NCBI GenBank assembly: GCA_005776475.1
Contig: SXPB01000123.1
Coordinates: 1 to 55,198, forward strand
Length of the DNA: 55,198 nucleotides
Origin: Planctomycetia bacterium
Lineage (GTDB): Bacteria > Planctomycetota > UBA1135 > UBA2386
Reading direction: 5' to 3'
In this document: positions 8,445-16,089 of the stretch, in pieces
How positions within the stretch are numbered: position 1 is the stretch's first letter
How the letters are laid out: each line of letters opens with the position of its first letter
Position numbers and translations under genes: made by a program
Notes under the pieces: model-generated
What the model was told of the DNA's origin: nothing
What the model saw: the letters and a program-made list of their open reading frames with translations, nothing else
Database searches by the model: none

Positions 8445-8819
8445 ATGCAACGAACCGTCCTGATCATCGAAGACGAGAAGCTGATCATCGTCTCCACCCA
8501 GATGGTGCTCGAAGCTGCCGGCTTCCGCGTCGAGTCTGCCACCAACGGCGAAGATGGCATTGCCAAGGCCCGGTCGCAGACACCGGATCTGATCCTGCTC
8601 GACATCATGATGCCCGGCATCGACGGCTGGGAGACGCTGACGCGACTGAAGCGCGACACCGCGACCGCGAACATCCCGGTGGTGATCTTCACCGCGCGCG
8701 AGCATTCGCGTGGGCACCAGAAGAGCTCCGAGATGGGAGCCGTCGACTACTTCCGCAAGCCGTTCGAACCCGACGAGCTGATCGAACTGGTCGAGAAGCA
8801 CGTCGGCCAGCGCGCCTGA
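8445..8819 (+). CDS. Single-domain response regulator (CheY-like)
   Basis: The 124 residues form one receiver domain: acidic pocket IIEDE near residue 9, phospho-acceptor Asp53 in LILLDIMMPG, Thr in IFTAREH and the conserved Lys in YFRKPFEPDE. There is no output domain, so it acts by protein contact. It follows the histidine kinase by 14 bases and precedes the HD-like gene by 8 bases, so these are probably one transcription unit. The kinase's own pseudo-receiver cannot be phosphorylated, which makes this the likely phospho-acceptor of the pathway. Confidence 0.93.
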   Translation: MQRTVLIIEDEKLIIVSTQMVLEAAGFRVESATNGEDGIAKARSQTPDLILLDIMMPGIDGWETLTRLKRDTATANIPVVIFTAREHSRGHQKSSEMGAVDYFRKPFEPDELIELVEKHVGQRA

Positions 8820-8827
8820 GCCGGGTC

Positions 8828-9472
8828 GTGCGCGAAGGCGAACCCATCGCGTCGCTGTTGCCCACCGAACGCGTCGCCGCCGACGCCGATTCGCGATTGC
8901 GCTCGGTGTTCCTGCAACATCGTCTGGTCGCCGGCATGCCGCGTTGGCCAGGACTGCCACCGACGGTGGCGCAGTTCGTGATCGAACAGATTGCCGAGCA
9001 TCTGCTCGCGGTGCCGGGGGGCCTCGAGCCCTTGATGATGCTGGAGCGGGAACAGCCGCTGCTGGTGCGCAGCACTTCGATCGCGGTGCTGGCGGTGTCG
9101 TTGGCCCGCGCGGGGGGCTGGCCGGCGGGCCAGCTCGCCGAACTCGGCGCTTCGGCGCTGCTGCACGACGTCGGCAGCGTGCTCGGCGACGGCGCCTCGG
9201 GCCGCGCCGGCTTCCAATGGCTGTCGTCGCGCGGCAGTTCGGAGTTCTGGCTGCGTTGTGCTTTGGTCGCGCGCCACGCGCGGGCAGGTGCTGGCGAGGC
9301 CGGCGAGCCGCCGTCGTTCAGCGTCGCGGTAGTGCAGCTCGCCGCCGTCCTGCACGAGCGCATGGCTGCGACCGGTTGCGTGCCCACCGCCGCTTGGTTG
9401 CGAACGGAGCCTGCGTGCGCCGGGATCCCCGACGCCGTGCTTGGGCTCGTCGATCGGCTCTGGCCGGTGTGA
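8828..9472 (+). CDS. Degenerate HD-domain protein of the signalling cluster
   Basis: This 214-residue protein starts at a GTG 8 bases after the response regulator. Its middle section has the HD-superfamily hallmark LGASALLHDVGSVLGDG (His-Asp near residue 118), aligning with the ALLHDIGK motif of HD-GYP and related phosphohydrolases. The upstream helix that normally supplies the first metal-binding His reads RSTSIAVLAVSLARAG, without it. No GYP motif follows; instead the sequence continues through LRCALVARHARAG. The protein therefore looks like a reduced or inactive HD domain, possibly a partner of the receiver protein. There is no TM segment or signal peptide. Confidence 0.65.
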   Translation: MREGEPIASLLPTERVAADADSRLRSVFLQHRLVAGMPRWPGLPPTVAQFVIEQIAEHLLAVPGGLEPLMMLEREQPLLVRSTSIAVLAVSLARAGGWPAGQLAELGASALLHDVGSVLGDGASGRAGFQWLSSRGSSEFWLRCALVARHARAGAGEAGEPPSFSVAVVQLAAVLHERMAATGCVPTAAWLRTEPACAGIPDAVLGLVDRLWPV

Positions 9473-9497
9473 ACGACCGGAGTCGCCGCGGACGCCG

Positions 9498-10766
9498 TCA
9501 CTCGTGACGGAGCGCCTCGACCGGGTCCATGTTCGCCGCGCGCCACGCCGGGTAGAGCCCGAACACGACGCCGACTGCCGCCGAGATGCCGAACGCCAGC
9601 ATCACGTGCGGGGCCTGGATGTCGGTCGGTTGCTTGAAGTACTTCTCGATGCCGTACGGCACCAGCATGCCGAGGCCGACTCCGACCAGGCCGCCGAGCG
9701 CCGACAGCACGCCGGCTTCGACCAGGAACTGCTGCACGATGTGCTTCTTCTTCGCGCCCAGCGCCCGGCGGATACCGATCTCGCGGGTGCGCTCGGTCAC
9801 GGTCGCCAGCATCACGTTCATGATGCCGATGTCGCCGACCAGCAGGCTGATCGAGGCGATCACCGCGAGCACCAGGTTGAACATGCGCTCGGTCGCCTCG
9901 GCCTTGCGCAGCAACTCGAGCGGCACCGTGATCTCGTAGTCCTTCTTGTTCCGGTGCACCTGCTCGCCTTGCAGCATCTGGTCGAGCACCGCAGCCGCAC
10001 CTTCGACCTCGGCCGTGCTCGGCAGCTTGACCTTGATCTCGTGCAGTTCGACCTGCTCCCAGCGGTTGATCAGCGGGTTGCGCACCGTGTCGCCGAAGCG
10101 ACGGCGCGAACTCGTCATCGGGATGAAGCCGCACTGGTCGAGCGTGGTGCCGTTCGGCGACGCGGCGCGGCCCTGGTACTCGAGCACGCCGATGATCTCG
10201 AAGCGGTCCTCGATGCCGACCAGGATCGTCTTGCCGACCGGGTTCTCCAGCGGGAACAGCATGCGCGCCAGCCGTTCGCCGAGCACGCACACGTTGGCCT
10301 GTCGCTGCTGGTCCAGCTCGGTCAACCAGCGTCCCTCGTGCACCTTCATGTTGGTGACTTCGAGGAAGTTGACCTCGGTGCCGATGATCATCGTCTGGCC
10401 CCAGTTCTCGCCGCGCATCACCGGGCGCTGGAACTCACGCACGCGCACCACGGTGGCCTGCGGCAGCAGGTTCTGGATGCGGTCGGCCTCCTGGTAGAAG
10501 AGCCCGTACGACAACGTGCTCATCATGCTCGAGGCCGACGACTGCTGCGTCTCCTCGGGCTTCTGGCTGCGGAGCAGGACGTTGGTGACGCCCATTTCGC
10601 GGTACTGCTTCAGCGTCTCGGCCGAAGCGCCTTCACCCACGGCGAGCATCGCGATCACCGACGCGACCCCGAACAGGATGCCGGCGGTGGTGAGGCAGCT
10701 GCGCAGTTTGTGCAGCATCAGGCTCTTCAGCCCGAGCTTGACCATGCGCATGGTGTCGGCGATCAC
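9498..10766 (-). CDS. MacB-type ABC transporter permease
   Basis: The 422-residue product has the MacB/FtsX permease architecture. An N-terminal TM helix lies in KLRSCLTTAGILFGVASVIAM, followed by a periplasmic MacB_PCD domain of ~220 residues (GASAETLKQYREMGVTNVLL through the VLGERLARMLFP region). Three C-terminal TM helices follow (MFNLVLAVIASISLLVG, GGLVGVGLGMLV, ISAAVGVVFGLYPAWRAA), ending in the usual AANMDPVEALRHE signature. The GTG at 10766 overlaps the ATPase stop (GTGA) and is the best start; ATG 10751 is an alternative. Unlike E. coli MacB, the ATPase is a separate protein. It is the last gene of the minus-strand pump operon. Mechanotransmission of export through an adaptor and TolC channel is the family role; substrate unknown. 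Confidence 0.9.
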   Translation of the reverse strand: MIADTMRMVKLGLKSLMLHKLRSCLTTAGILFGVASVIAMLAVGEGASAETLKQYREMGVTNVLLRSQKPEETQQSSASSMMSTLSYGLFYQEADRIQNLLPQATVVRVREFQRPVMRGENWGQTMIIGTEVNFLEVTNMKVHEGRWLTELDQQRQANVCVLGERLARMLFPLENPVGKTILVGIEDRFEIIGVLEYQGRAASPNGTTLDQCGFIPMTSSRRRFGDTVRNPLINRWEQVELHEIKVKLPSTAEVEGAAAVLDQMLQGEQVHRNKKDYEITVPLELLRKAEATERMFNLVLAVIASISLLVGDIGIMNVMLATVTERTREIGIRRALGAKKKHIVQQFLVEAGVLSALGGLVGVGLGMLVPYGIEKYFKQPTDIQAPHVMLAFGISAAVGVVFGLYPAWRAANMDPVEALRHE

Positions 10767-11497
10767 GGATGGCCTCCATTCGCGGCGACGGCAGTGCGGT
10801 TGTTGACCAGTTTCTCGACCTGGCCGTCCTTCAGCCACAGCGTTTGGTCGGCGCGCTCGGCGACCTTGGGATTGTGGGTGACGATCACGATCGTGACGCC
10901 GTCCGGACGCAGGTCGTCGAACAGGTCGAGGATCTCCTTCTCGGTGTTGCTGTCGAGGTTGCCGGTCGCTTCGTCGGCGAGCAGGAACAACGGGTCGTTC
11001 ATCAGGGCGCGAGCGATCGCGACTCGCTGCTGCTGGCCTCCGGACAGTTCGAGCGGACGGTGTTCGAGCCGTTTGCCGAGGCCGACGCGCTCGGCGAGGT
11101 ACTCCGCTTTCGCGCGCGATTCGCGGCCGACGCGGCCCTGGTAGAACAGCGGCACTTCCAGGTTCTCGAGCACGGTCAACTGCGGGATCAGGTTGAAGCT
11201 CTGGAAGATGAAGCCGATCTCGCGGCCACGCACGTCGGACAGGTCGTCGTCGTTCAGCTTGCTGACGTCGCGACCGCCGACGCGGTACTCGCCGGTGGTA
11301 GGGCGGTCGAGCCCGCCGAGGATGTTGAGCATCGTGCTCTTGCCGGAGCCCGAGCGGCCCATGATGGCGAGGTAGTCGCCTTTGCGGACCTGCATCGAGA
11401 TGCCGTTGAGCGCCTTCACGACGTTCTTGCCCATCACGTAGTGACGGTGCACGTCGACGAATTCGGCGATGATCGTACGTTCGGCGGACTGGGTCAC
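10763..11497 (-). CDS. LolD/MacB-type ABC transporter ATPase
   Basis: A 244-residue ABC ATPase of the MacB/LolD group that powers the adjacent permease from the cytoplasmic side. Walker A is GRSGSGKST, the Q-loop is in IFQSFNLIPQLTV, the signature is LSGGQQQR, Walker B is LFLLADEATGNLD and the switch His is in IVTHNP. The GTG at 11497 is chosen because AGGA lies just upstream and the start falls 13 bases beyond the adaptor stop. An in-frame ATG at 11575 would overlap the adaptor's Gly-rich tail by 65 bases and add Ala/Thr-rich sequence. The stop overlaps the permease start, so ATPase and permease are translationally coupled. Confidence 0.92.
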   Translation of the reverse strand: MTQSAERTIIAEFVDVHRHYVMGKNVVKALNGISMQVRKGDYLAIMGRSGSGKSTMLNILGGLDRPTTGEYRVGGRDVSKLNDDDLSDVRGREIGFIFQSFNLIPQLTVLENLEVPLFYQGRVGRESRAKAEYLAERVGLGKRLEHRPLELSGGQQQRVAIARALMNDPLFLLADEATGNLDSNTEKEILDLFDDLRPDGVTIVIVTHNPKVAERADQTLWLKDGQVEKLVNNRTAVAANGGHP

Positions 11498-11510
11498 GCG
11501 CGCGTCCTCG

Positions 11511-13679
11511 TCAGTTGCCACGGCGCCGGCCGCCGCCGTCGCCGCCACCGTTGTTGCCGCCGGGGGGGTCGCCACCTGCGCCCGCGCCGCCGCCGCTGTT
11601 GTTGCCCCCAGGCCCGCGGCCGCCGTTCATCGACGAACGCATTGCCGCGCGCAGCGCGTTCTGGTGCGTCTGCGCCGTGGTCAGGTCGTTGGCATCTAGC
11701 GCCTTGCGCAGGTCGGCCAGCGTCTTCTCCGCTTGCTTGGCCTTCTCTTCGCCAAGGAGCTCGCGATTCCCGTCGATCATGCCCGAGTAGCGGTCGAGGC
11801 CTGCCTTGGCCTCGGTCAGTTCCTCCGGAGTCATTTCGGCGAAGTTCTTCCGCGTGCCGCCACCCGTGCCGCGGCCGGTGCGGTTGCCGGCGCCGGGAGC
11901 ATCGGTGCCGCCATCGCTCGGCGTCGGCTTGTCCACTTCCTTCAGCGGTGCCGGTTCCGGGGCAACGGGCTGCTCGAACGTCGGTGCCGCCACGCCCGTT
12001 GGCGGGGTCAGGCGCAGCACATCGCCGGCGACCACGCCGTCGAGCACCTGCACCCGTTCCGTGTTCTGCCGGCCGACCTTGACCCGGACCGGCGTCGCGC
12101 CGCCGCTCGTCTCCTTCCACACGTAGTTGACCGAGCGGTCGCGAAACACGGCCTGCAGCGGCACCGGCAGCGTGTCCTTCAGCGTGTCGACCATGATCGT
12201 CACGCTGGCTGCCATGCGCGAACGCAGTCGGCCTTCCGGGTTGTCGGAATCGAGCTCGACCACGGTGGTGTAGACCTTGCGGTCGCTCGAGCCCCAGCTG
12301 CTGTTGCTGTCGGCGACCGGCGCCACGCTGGTCACGCGGCCGCTGAAGGACTCGCCCTGGAACGCTTCGATCGTCGCGTGCGCGATCTGGCCGCGCGCCA
12401 CTTTGTCGACCTGCGCCTCCTGCACCTTGATGACGCAGCGCATCTTGGTGGTGTCGGGCAGGATGATGATCTCCTGCCGTTCGCGCACCTGCACGCCTTC
12501 GCGCACCGCTTCGCCGCCGCCGCGGTTGCGGTCCATGCGGGCGTAGACGACGGTGCCGGGCGTGGGTGCGAGGATCACACCGCTCGCGATCTGGCGCTCG
12601 AGGTTGTCCAGACGTTCCTTCGCGACCTGGTACTCGCGGTCCTTGGCGTCGATGTCGGTCTTCGACTTCTGGCGTTCGGCGTCGTTGCTCGCTTCGACGC
12701 GTTCGAGCTCCAGCACCGCGTTCTCGAAGTCCTGGCGCAGCTTGATCTTGTCCTTGTTCAGCGTGTAGTTGACCAGCAGTTCGAGGTCGTTCCACGCGAT
12801 CGTCACCTTCGAGGCCTGGCTCTGGTAGGCGAGTTCGTCGCGCGCGAGTTCGTTGCGGGTGATGAACTGCTTGGCGGCCAGGTTCCGGCTGTGCGAGTAG
12901 GTCTCTTCCTTGACCTTGAGGTCGGCCATGGCGAGACGGATCTGGTCGGCCTGCTGCAGGATCTTGTTCGCCATCTCGCCCATGTCGCGCTGCAACGGAT
13001 CGCCGTCGCCGGGCACGTCCATGAGGCTCACGACCTTGTCGACGAGGCCGGCGTACTTGTGCGGGTTGATCGTCGCCGCGATCGCCGGCGCCGAGGGGTT
13101 GTTGGCGCCAACGTTGGCATCCACGGGAGCGGAGATGGTTTCGGCCTTCGGTTCCGACACGAGGTCGCGCAGCAGCGTCACCATGTCGGCGTTCTTGCCT
13201 TCGCTGCCTTGGCCGTTCTTGGCGCCGAGCAGTTTCTCGAGCTCCATGCGCGCGATCTCGAGCTCGGACGAAGCGGTGTTGCGCTTCGACAGCAGCTCCT
13301 TCTCCAGGATGTTGCTCTCGGTGCGGGCCTGCGCCAGCGCGCTGGTGGCCTTCTCCACCGCGATCTCCTGCGTTGCGCGCTTGTCGACGAGTTCGCTGAC
13401 GTCGAGTTCGACCAGCTTCTGGCCTTGCTTCACGATCGAGCCTTCCGGCTCGATGAAGATGATGGTCGTTTGTCCTTCCACCTCGGAACGCACGATCGTC
13501 TCGCGCTGCGCCTGCAGTTCGGCGTTCTCCTTGACGGTGATCGGCAGTTCGCCGCGCGACACGATGAACAGGTTGGGATCCTGGGTCGGCGTCGCCGAGG
13601 AGTCGCCAGCGCAGCTCACGGCGACGGCAAGCGGAAGGATCAGGAACGGTCGGACTCGGAACACGGTCATTGTCTTCAC
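11511..13679 (-). CDS. Lipoprotein membrane-fusion (HlyD/MacA-type) adaptor with unusual C-terminal tail
   Basis: This 722-residue adaptor should bridge the MacB-type permease and the TolC-like channel in the periplasm. It has a lipoprotein signal (basic start, hydrophobic core, AVAVSCAGD lipobox). A lipoyl/barrel-sandwich half follows (ITVKENAELQAQRE, IEPEGSIVKQGQKLVELDVSE), then a very long coiled-coil hairpin (~100-360), the second lipoyl half (ASGVILAPTPGTVVYARM) and beta-barrel domains. It is far longer than MacA (~370 residues). The surplus is the long coiled coil plus a C-terminal section of ~130 residues with a helical EMTPEELTEAKAGLDRY region and a Gly/Asn/Arg-rich terminus. The start overlaps the TolC-like stop (ATGA). 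That tail is not typical of the family. Confidence 0.87.
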   Translation of the reverse strand: MKTMTVFRVRPFLILPLAVAVSCAGDSSATPTQDPNLFIVSRGELPITVKENAELQAQRETIVRSEVEGQTTIIFIEPEGSIVKQGQKLVELDVSELVDKRATQEIAVEKATSALAQARTESNILEKELLSKRNTASSELEIARMELEKLLGAKNGQGSEGKNADMVTLLRDLVSEPKAETISAPVDANVGANNPSAPAIAATINPHKYAGLVDKVVSLMDVPGDGDPLQRDMGEMANKILQQADQIRLAMADLKVKEETYSHSRNLAAKQFITRNELARDELAYQSQASKVTIAWNDLELLVNYTLNKDKIKLRQDFENAVLELERVEASNDAERQKSKTDIDAKDREYQVAKERLDNLERQIASGVILAPTPGTVVYARMDRNRGGGEAVREGVQVRERQEIIILPDTTKMRCVIKVQEAQVDKVARGQIAHATIEAFQGESFSGRVTSVAPVADSNSSWGSSDRKVYTTVVELDSDNPEGRLRSRMAASVTIMVDTLKDTLPVPLQAVFRDRSVNYVWKETSGGATPVRVKVGRQNTERVQVLDGVVAGDVLRLTPPTGVAAPTFEQPVAPEPAPLKEVDKPTPSDGGTDAPGAGNRTGRGTGGGTRKNFAEMTPEELTEAKAGLDRYSGMIDGNRELLGEEKAKQAEKTLADLRKALDANDLTTAQTHQNALRAAMRSSMNGGRGPGGNNSGGGAGAGGDPPGGNNGGGDGGGRRRGN

Positions 13680-15289
13680 TCCGCGGGCTTGCCGGACGGC
13701 ATCGGCAGCGATTGGTCGAAGCGCAACCCGGTCGGCTCCAGGGCGATCGCTTCCAGGTCGTTCATGAGTTGCAGGCGCGCGATCGAGTATTCGACGATGG
13801 CGGCCGTGAGATCGAGCTGCGCTTGCAGCAGCGCATCCTGCGCGTCGAGCTTCTCCAGCGCTTCGACGCGACCGGCGGCGTAGAGCGCGGTGGTCGCCTC
13901 GACGCGTTGGCCGGCGAGTTCGACGGCGACCGACTGGATGCGGAAGCTGTCGATCGCGCTCTGGATGTCGCGCAGCGACGTGCGCACGTTGGCGCCGAGG
14001 GTGTCCTCGCTCTGTTCGCGCGAGCGCAGCGCCTGGTCGAAGCTGATCAACGAACTGCGGTAGGCGTTGCGTTCGACCAGCTTGTCGAGCGCCAGGTCGA
14101 GTTCGAAACCGGCCGACCAGTCGATGCGCGACCAGTCGAGATTGAGGCCCTTGCCGCTCTCCGCCGGCACCGACAGCGCCGCCGTGAAGTCGATCGACAT
14201 GTTGAGCGCGTCCTCGCTGACGAGGATGCGGCGGCCGGCGTCTTCGACTTCGTCGATGAACGTGCGGTGGTCGAGCCGGCGCTGCCGGGCCAGGTCCATC
14301 GCGGCGTCTTCGGTCAGGGTGATCTCGGCGACACCCTGGACGCTCAGTCGTTGCAGTTCGGCGGGATCGAGATCGATGCGCGCGGTGATCGGCAGGCCGA
14401 GGGTCAACTTGAAGCGATCGAGCGTCGCCTGCAGCCGGTTCTTCGCCGCCACGCGCTGGGCGTCGGCGGAGTACTCGCTCTGTTTGGCGCGGCCGAGGTC
14501 GGTGACGGTGCGGCGGCCGGCGGCGAACAGTTCTTCGATCTGGGTCCGCGAATCGGTCAGGCTGCGGTAGTTGGCTTCGACGTTGACGAGGTCGGCGGCC
14601 TGCCGCACGACGTTCCAGTAGTCGCTGACCACCTGCACCGCGAAGTCGGCGCGGAAGCGCTCGAAGTCGCGCATCGCGTAGATCACGTTGCGTTCGGACT
14701 GCGTCAGCGGCTCGCGCACGATGCGGCGGCCGGCGCCGCGCAGCAGCGGCTGGGTCAGCGTCAGGTTCAGGATCGAACTGCCGTCGAAGCTGCCGCCGTG
14801 GATCACCGACCGCAGGAAGGTGTTGACGAAGCTCGCGACCACGCGGGTGCCGGCGGTGCTGGTCGCCGAGGCGCCCAGATTGCTGCCGAGGCTGGCGTCG
14901 GCGCTGGTGTCGGCCTCGCCGGCGACGCCGCCGTCACCGCCGAGGCCAAAGCGCCAGGCGAAGTCGTGCTGGCTGCGCGTCAGGTTGAGCGCGGCCAGGT
15001 AGAGCTGCTCCTTCTGCCGTTGGAAGTCGCGGCTGTTCTCGGCGGCGACGTCGAGCGCTTCCACCAGGGTCAGGCGGACCGGTTCGTGGGCCTTCAGCAG
15101 GCGCGTGCGCAAGGTGTCGACCGGGCGCTCGACGCGGAACGGGCGCTGGCTCCCGGTCACCTTGGCCGAGGCCTCTTCCAGGATGCCGTAGACCTGGTCG
15201 TCGGCGGAATCCTTGTTGGCGGTCGGAGACGAGCACGCTGGGAACAGCGCGCAACAGAATGCAATCGGGATCGAGCGACGGAGCGGCAC
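13676..15289 (-). CDS. TolC-family outer-membrane efflux lipoprotein
   Basis: The 537-residue product is the outer-membrane channel of the pump. The N-terminus is a lipoprotein signal ending in CALFPACSS. The mature protein shows the internally duplicated TolC layout: LTLVEALDVAAENSRDFQRQKEQL begins the first repeat and ITLTEDAAMDLARQRRLDHRTF the second. Long alpha-helical stretches alternate with two beta segments (e.g. ARTDASL-type Gly/Ala region near 115-150; AALSVPAESGKGLNLDWSRIDWSAG near 345-370). It is the first gene of the minus-strand operon, and its stop overlaps the adaptor start. The order channel-adaptor-ATPase-permease is a complete tripartite exporter, so drug, siderophore or lipopeptide export is plausible; the substrate cannot be read. 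Confidence 0.88.
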   Translation of the reverse strand: MPLRRSIPIAFCCALFPACSSPTANKDSADDQVYGILEEASAKVTGSQRPFRVERPVDTLRTRLLKAHEPVRLTLVEALDVAAENSRDFQRQKEQLYLAALNLTRSQHDFAWRFGLGGDGGVAGEADTSADASLGSNLGASATSTAGTRVVASFVNTFLRSVIHGGSFDGSSILNLTLTQPLLRGAGRRIVREPLTQSERNVIYAMRDFERFRADFAVQVVSDYWNVVRQAADLVNVEANYRSLTDSRTQIEELFAAGRRTVTDLGRAKQSEYSADAQRVAAKNRLQATLDRFKLTLGLPITARIDLDPAELQRLSVQGVAEITLTEDAAMDLARQRRLDHRTFIDEVEDAGRRILVSEDALNMSIDFTAALSVPAESGKGLNLDWSRIDWSAGFELDLALDKLVERNAYRSSLISFDQALRSREQSEDTLGANVRTSLRDIQSAIDSFRIQSVAVELAGQRVEATTALYAAGRVEALEKLDAQDALLQAQLDLTAAIVEYSIARLQLMNDLEAIALEPTGLRFDQSLPMPSGKPAE

Positions 15290-15435
15290 GGGGCAGGGGC
15301 CGGCGAAGCGCCGGAGTGGTTGATCAGACGAAGGTCTTAGGTGGCCACCGTTGTTTTTTCTCCCCCGGCCGACCTCTGTTACTACGATAGGACGGTGGCG
15401 GTTACGGCTCTTTCGAGCCGTTGTTCGACGGGGGC
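15290..15435. promoter_or_regulatory. Divergent control region between the pump operon and coaB
   Basis: This 146-base gap separates two divergent genes. It holds a 6-bp hairpin CCGGCG-AAG-CGCCGG (15300-15314) in the tolC-like leader. A palindrome GGTGGCCACC sits at 15340-15349, followed by a run of six T (15354-15359; an A tract for the minus-strand promoter). There is also a 7-bp hairpin ACGGCTC-TTTC-GAGCCGT (15404-15421) ending 14 bases before the coaB ATG. I could not assign clear -35/-10 boxes. Confidence 0.4.
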
Positions 15436-16089
15436 ATGGTCTCCATCCTGATCACGGCGGGCCCAACCCGCGAGTACCTCGACGACGTGCGGTTCCTGAG
15501 CAACGGCAGCTCGGGACGCATGGGGTGCGCCCTCGCGCAAGCCGCGCGGAATGCGGGCCACGGGGTGACGCTGGTGCTCGGTCCGGTCGAAATCATCGCG
15601 CCATCCGGTGTCGCCGTGGTGCACGTCGTCTCCGCGCTCGAGATGCAGCAGGCGGCGGAACGTGCGTTTCCGAAGTGCGACATCGTGATCGCCGCGGCGG
15701 CGGTGAGCGATTGGCGGCCAGCGACGCGCGCACCCGGCAAGCCGGCGCGGGGCCCCGACGAGCAGGTGCTGCGACTGGTACCGAATCCTGACATCGTCGC
15801 CGGGCTCGCAGCGCGCAAGGGGCCGCGCATCGTCGTCGGCTTCGCTCTCGAAGCGGCCAGCGCCGGCATGCCGGCGGCGATCGCACGCGGTCGCCAGAAG
15901 CTGGTGAAGAAGGCGCTCGACGCCGTCGTCGTCAATCTGCACGACACGATCGGCAGCACGAGTGCGCAGTTCGTCGTATGCCATCGTGAGGGTCGCGACG
16001 AAGAACTGCCGCGCATGGACAAAGAAGCTGCCGCGGCGCGCATCGTCGCCATGGCGGAGCAACTGTGGCGGGCGAGGGCAACACCGTGA
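15436..16089 (+). CDS. Stand-alone phosphopantothenate-cysteine ligase (CoaB-like)
   Basis: The 217-residue product corresponds to the C-terminal CoaB half of bifunctional CoaBC, which joins phosphopantothenate to cysteine with CTP in CoA synthesis. Family elements are ITAGPTREYLDDVRFLSN, GSSGRMGCALA, VTLVLGP, AAAVSDWRP and LVPNPDIV. The first of these is the canonical TAGxTREPIDPVRxISN signature with small changes. The usual KIKK lysine region reads GKPARGPDE, so the catalytic Lys may be retained while the motif has drifted. The GFAxET segment is GFALEAAS. No CoaC decarboxylase is fused or in view; it should exist elsewhere. ATG 15436 is chosen; TTG 15421 lies inside the leader hairpin. The stop overlaps the ftsK GTG. 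Confidence 0.85.
   Translation: MVSILITAGPTREYLDDVRFLSNGSSGRMGCALAQAARNAGHGVTLVLGPVEIIAPSGVAVVHVVSALEMQQAAERAFPKCDIVIAAAAVSDWRPATRAPGKPARGPDEQVLRLVPNPDIVAGLAARKGPRIVVGFALEAASAGMPAAIARGRQKLVKKALDAVVVNLHDTIGSTSAQFVVCHREGRDEELPRMDKEAAAARIVAMAEQLWRARATP

Noticed and set aside
11733-13883. Long plus-strand frame opposite the HlyD-like adaptor
   Set aside because: Shadow frame with His/Arg/Leu bias; the adaptor on the other strand has a signal peptide, domains and operon overlaps.
15340-15359. Palindrome followed by six T as a rho-independent terminator
   Set aside because: No plus-strand gene ends upstream and the palindrome has no loop; it lies in a divergent promoter region, where the A tract on the minus strand is more likely an upstream promoter element.
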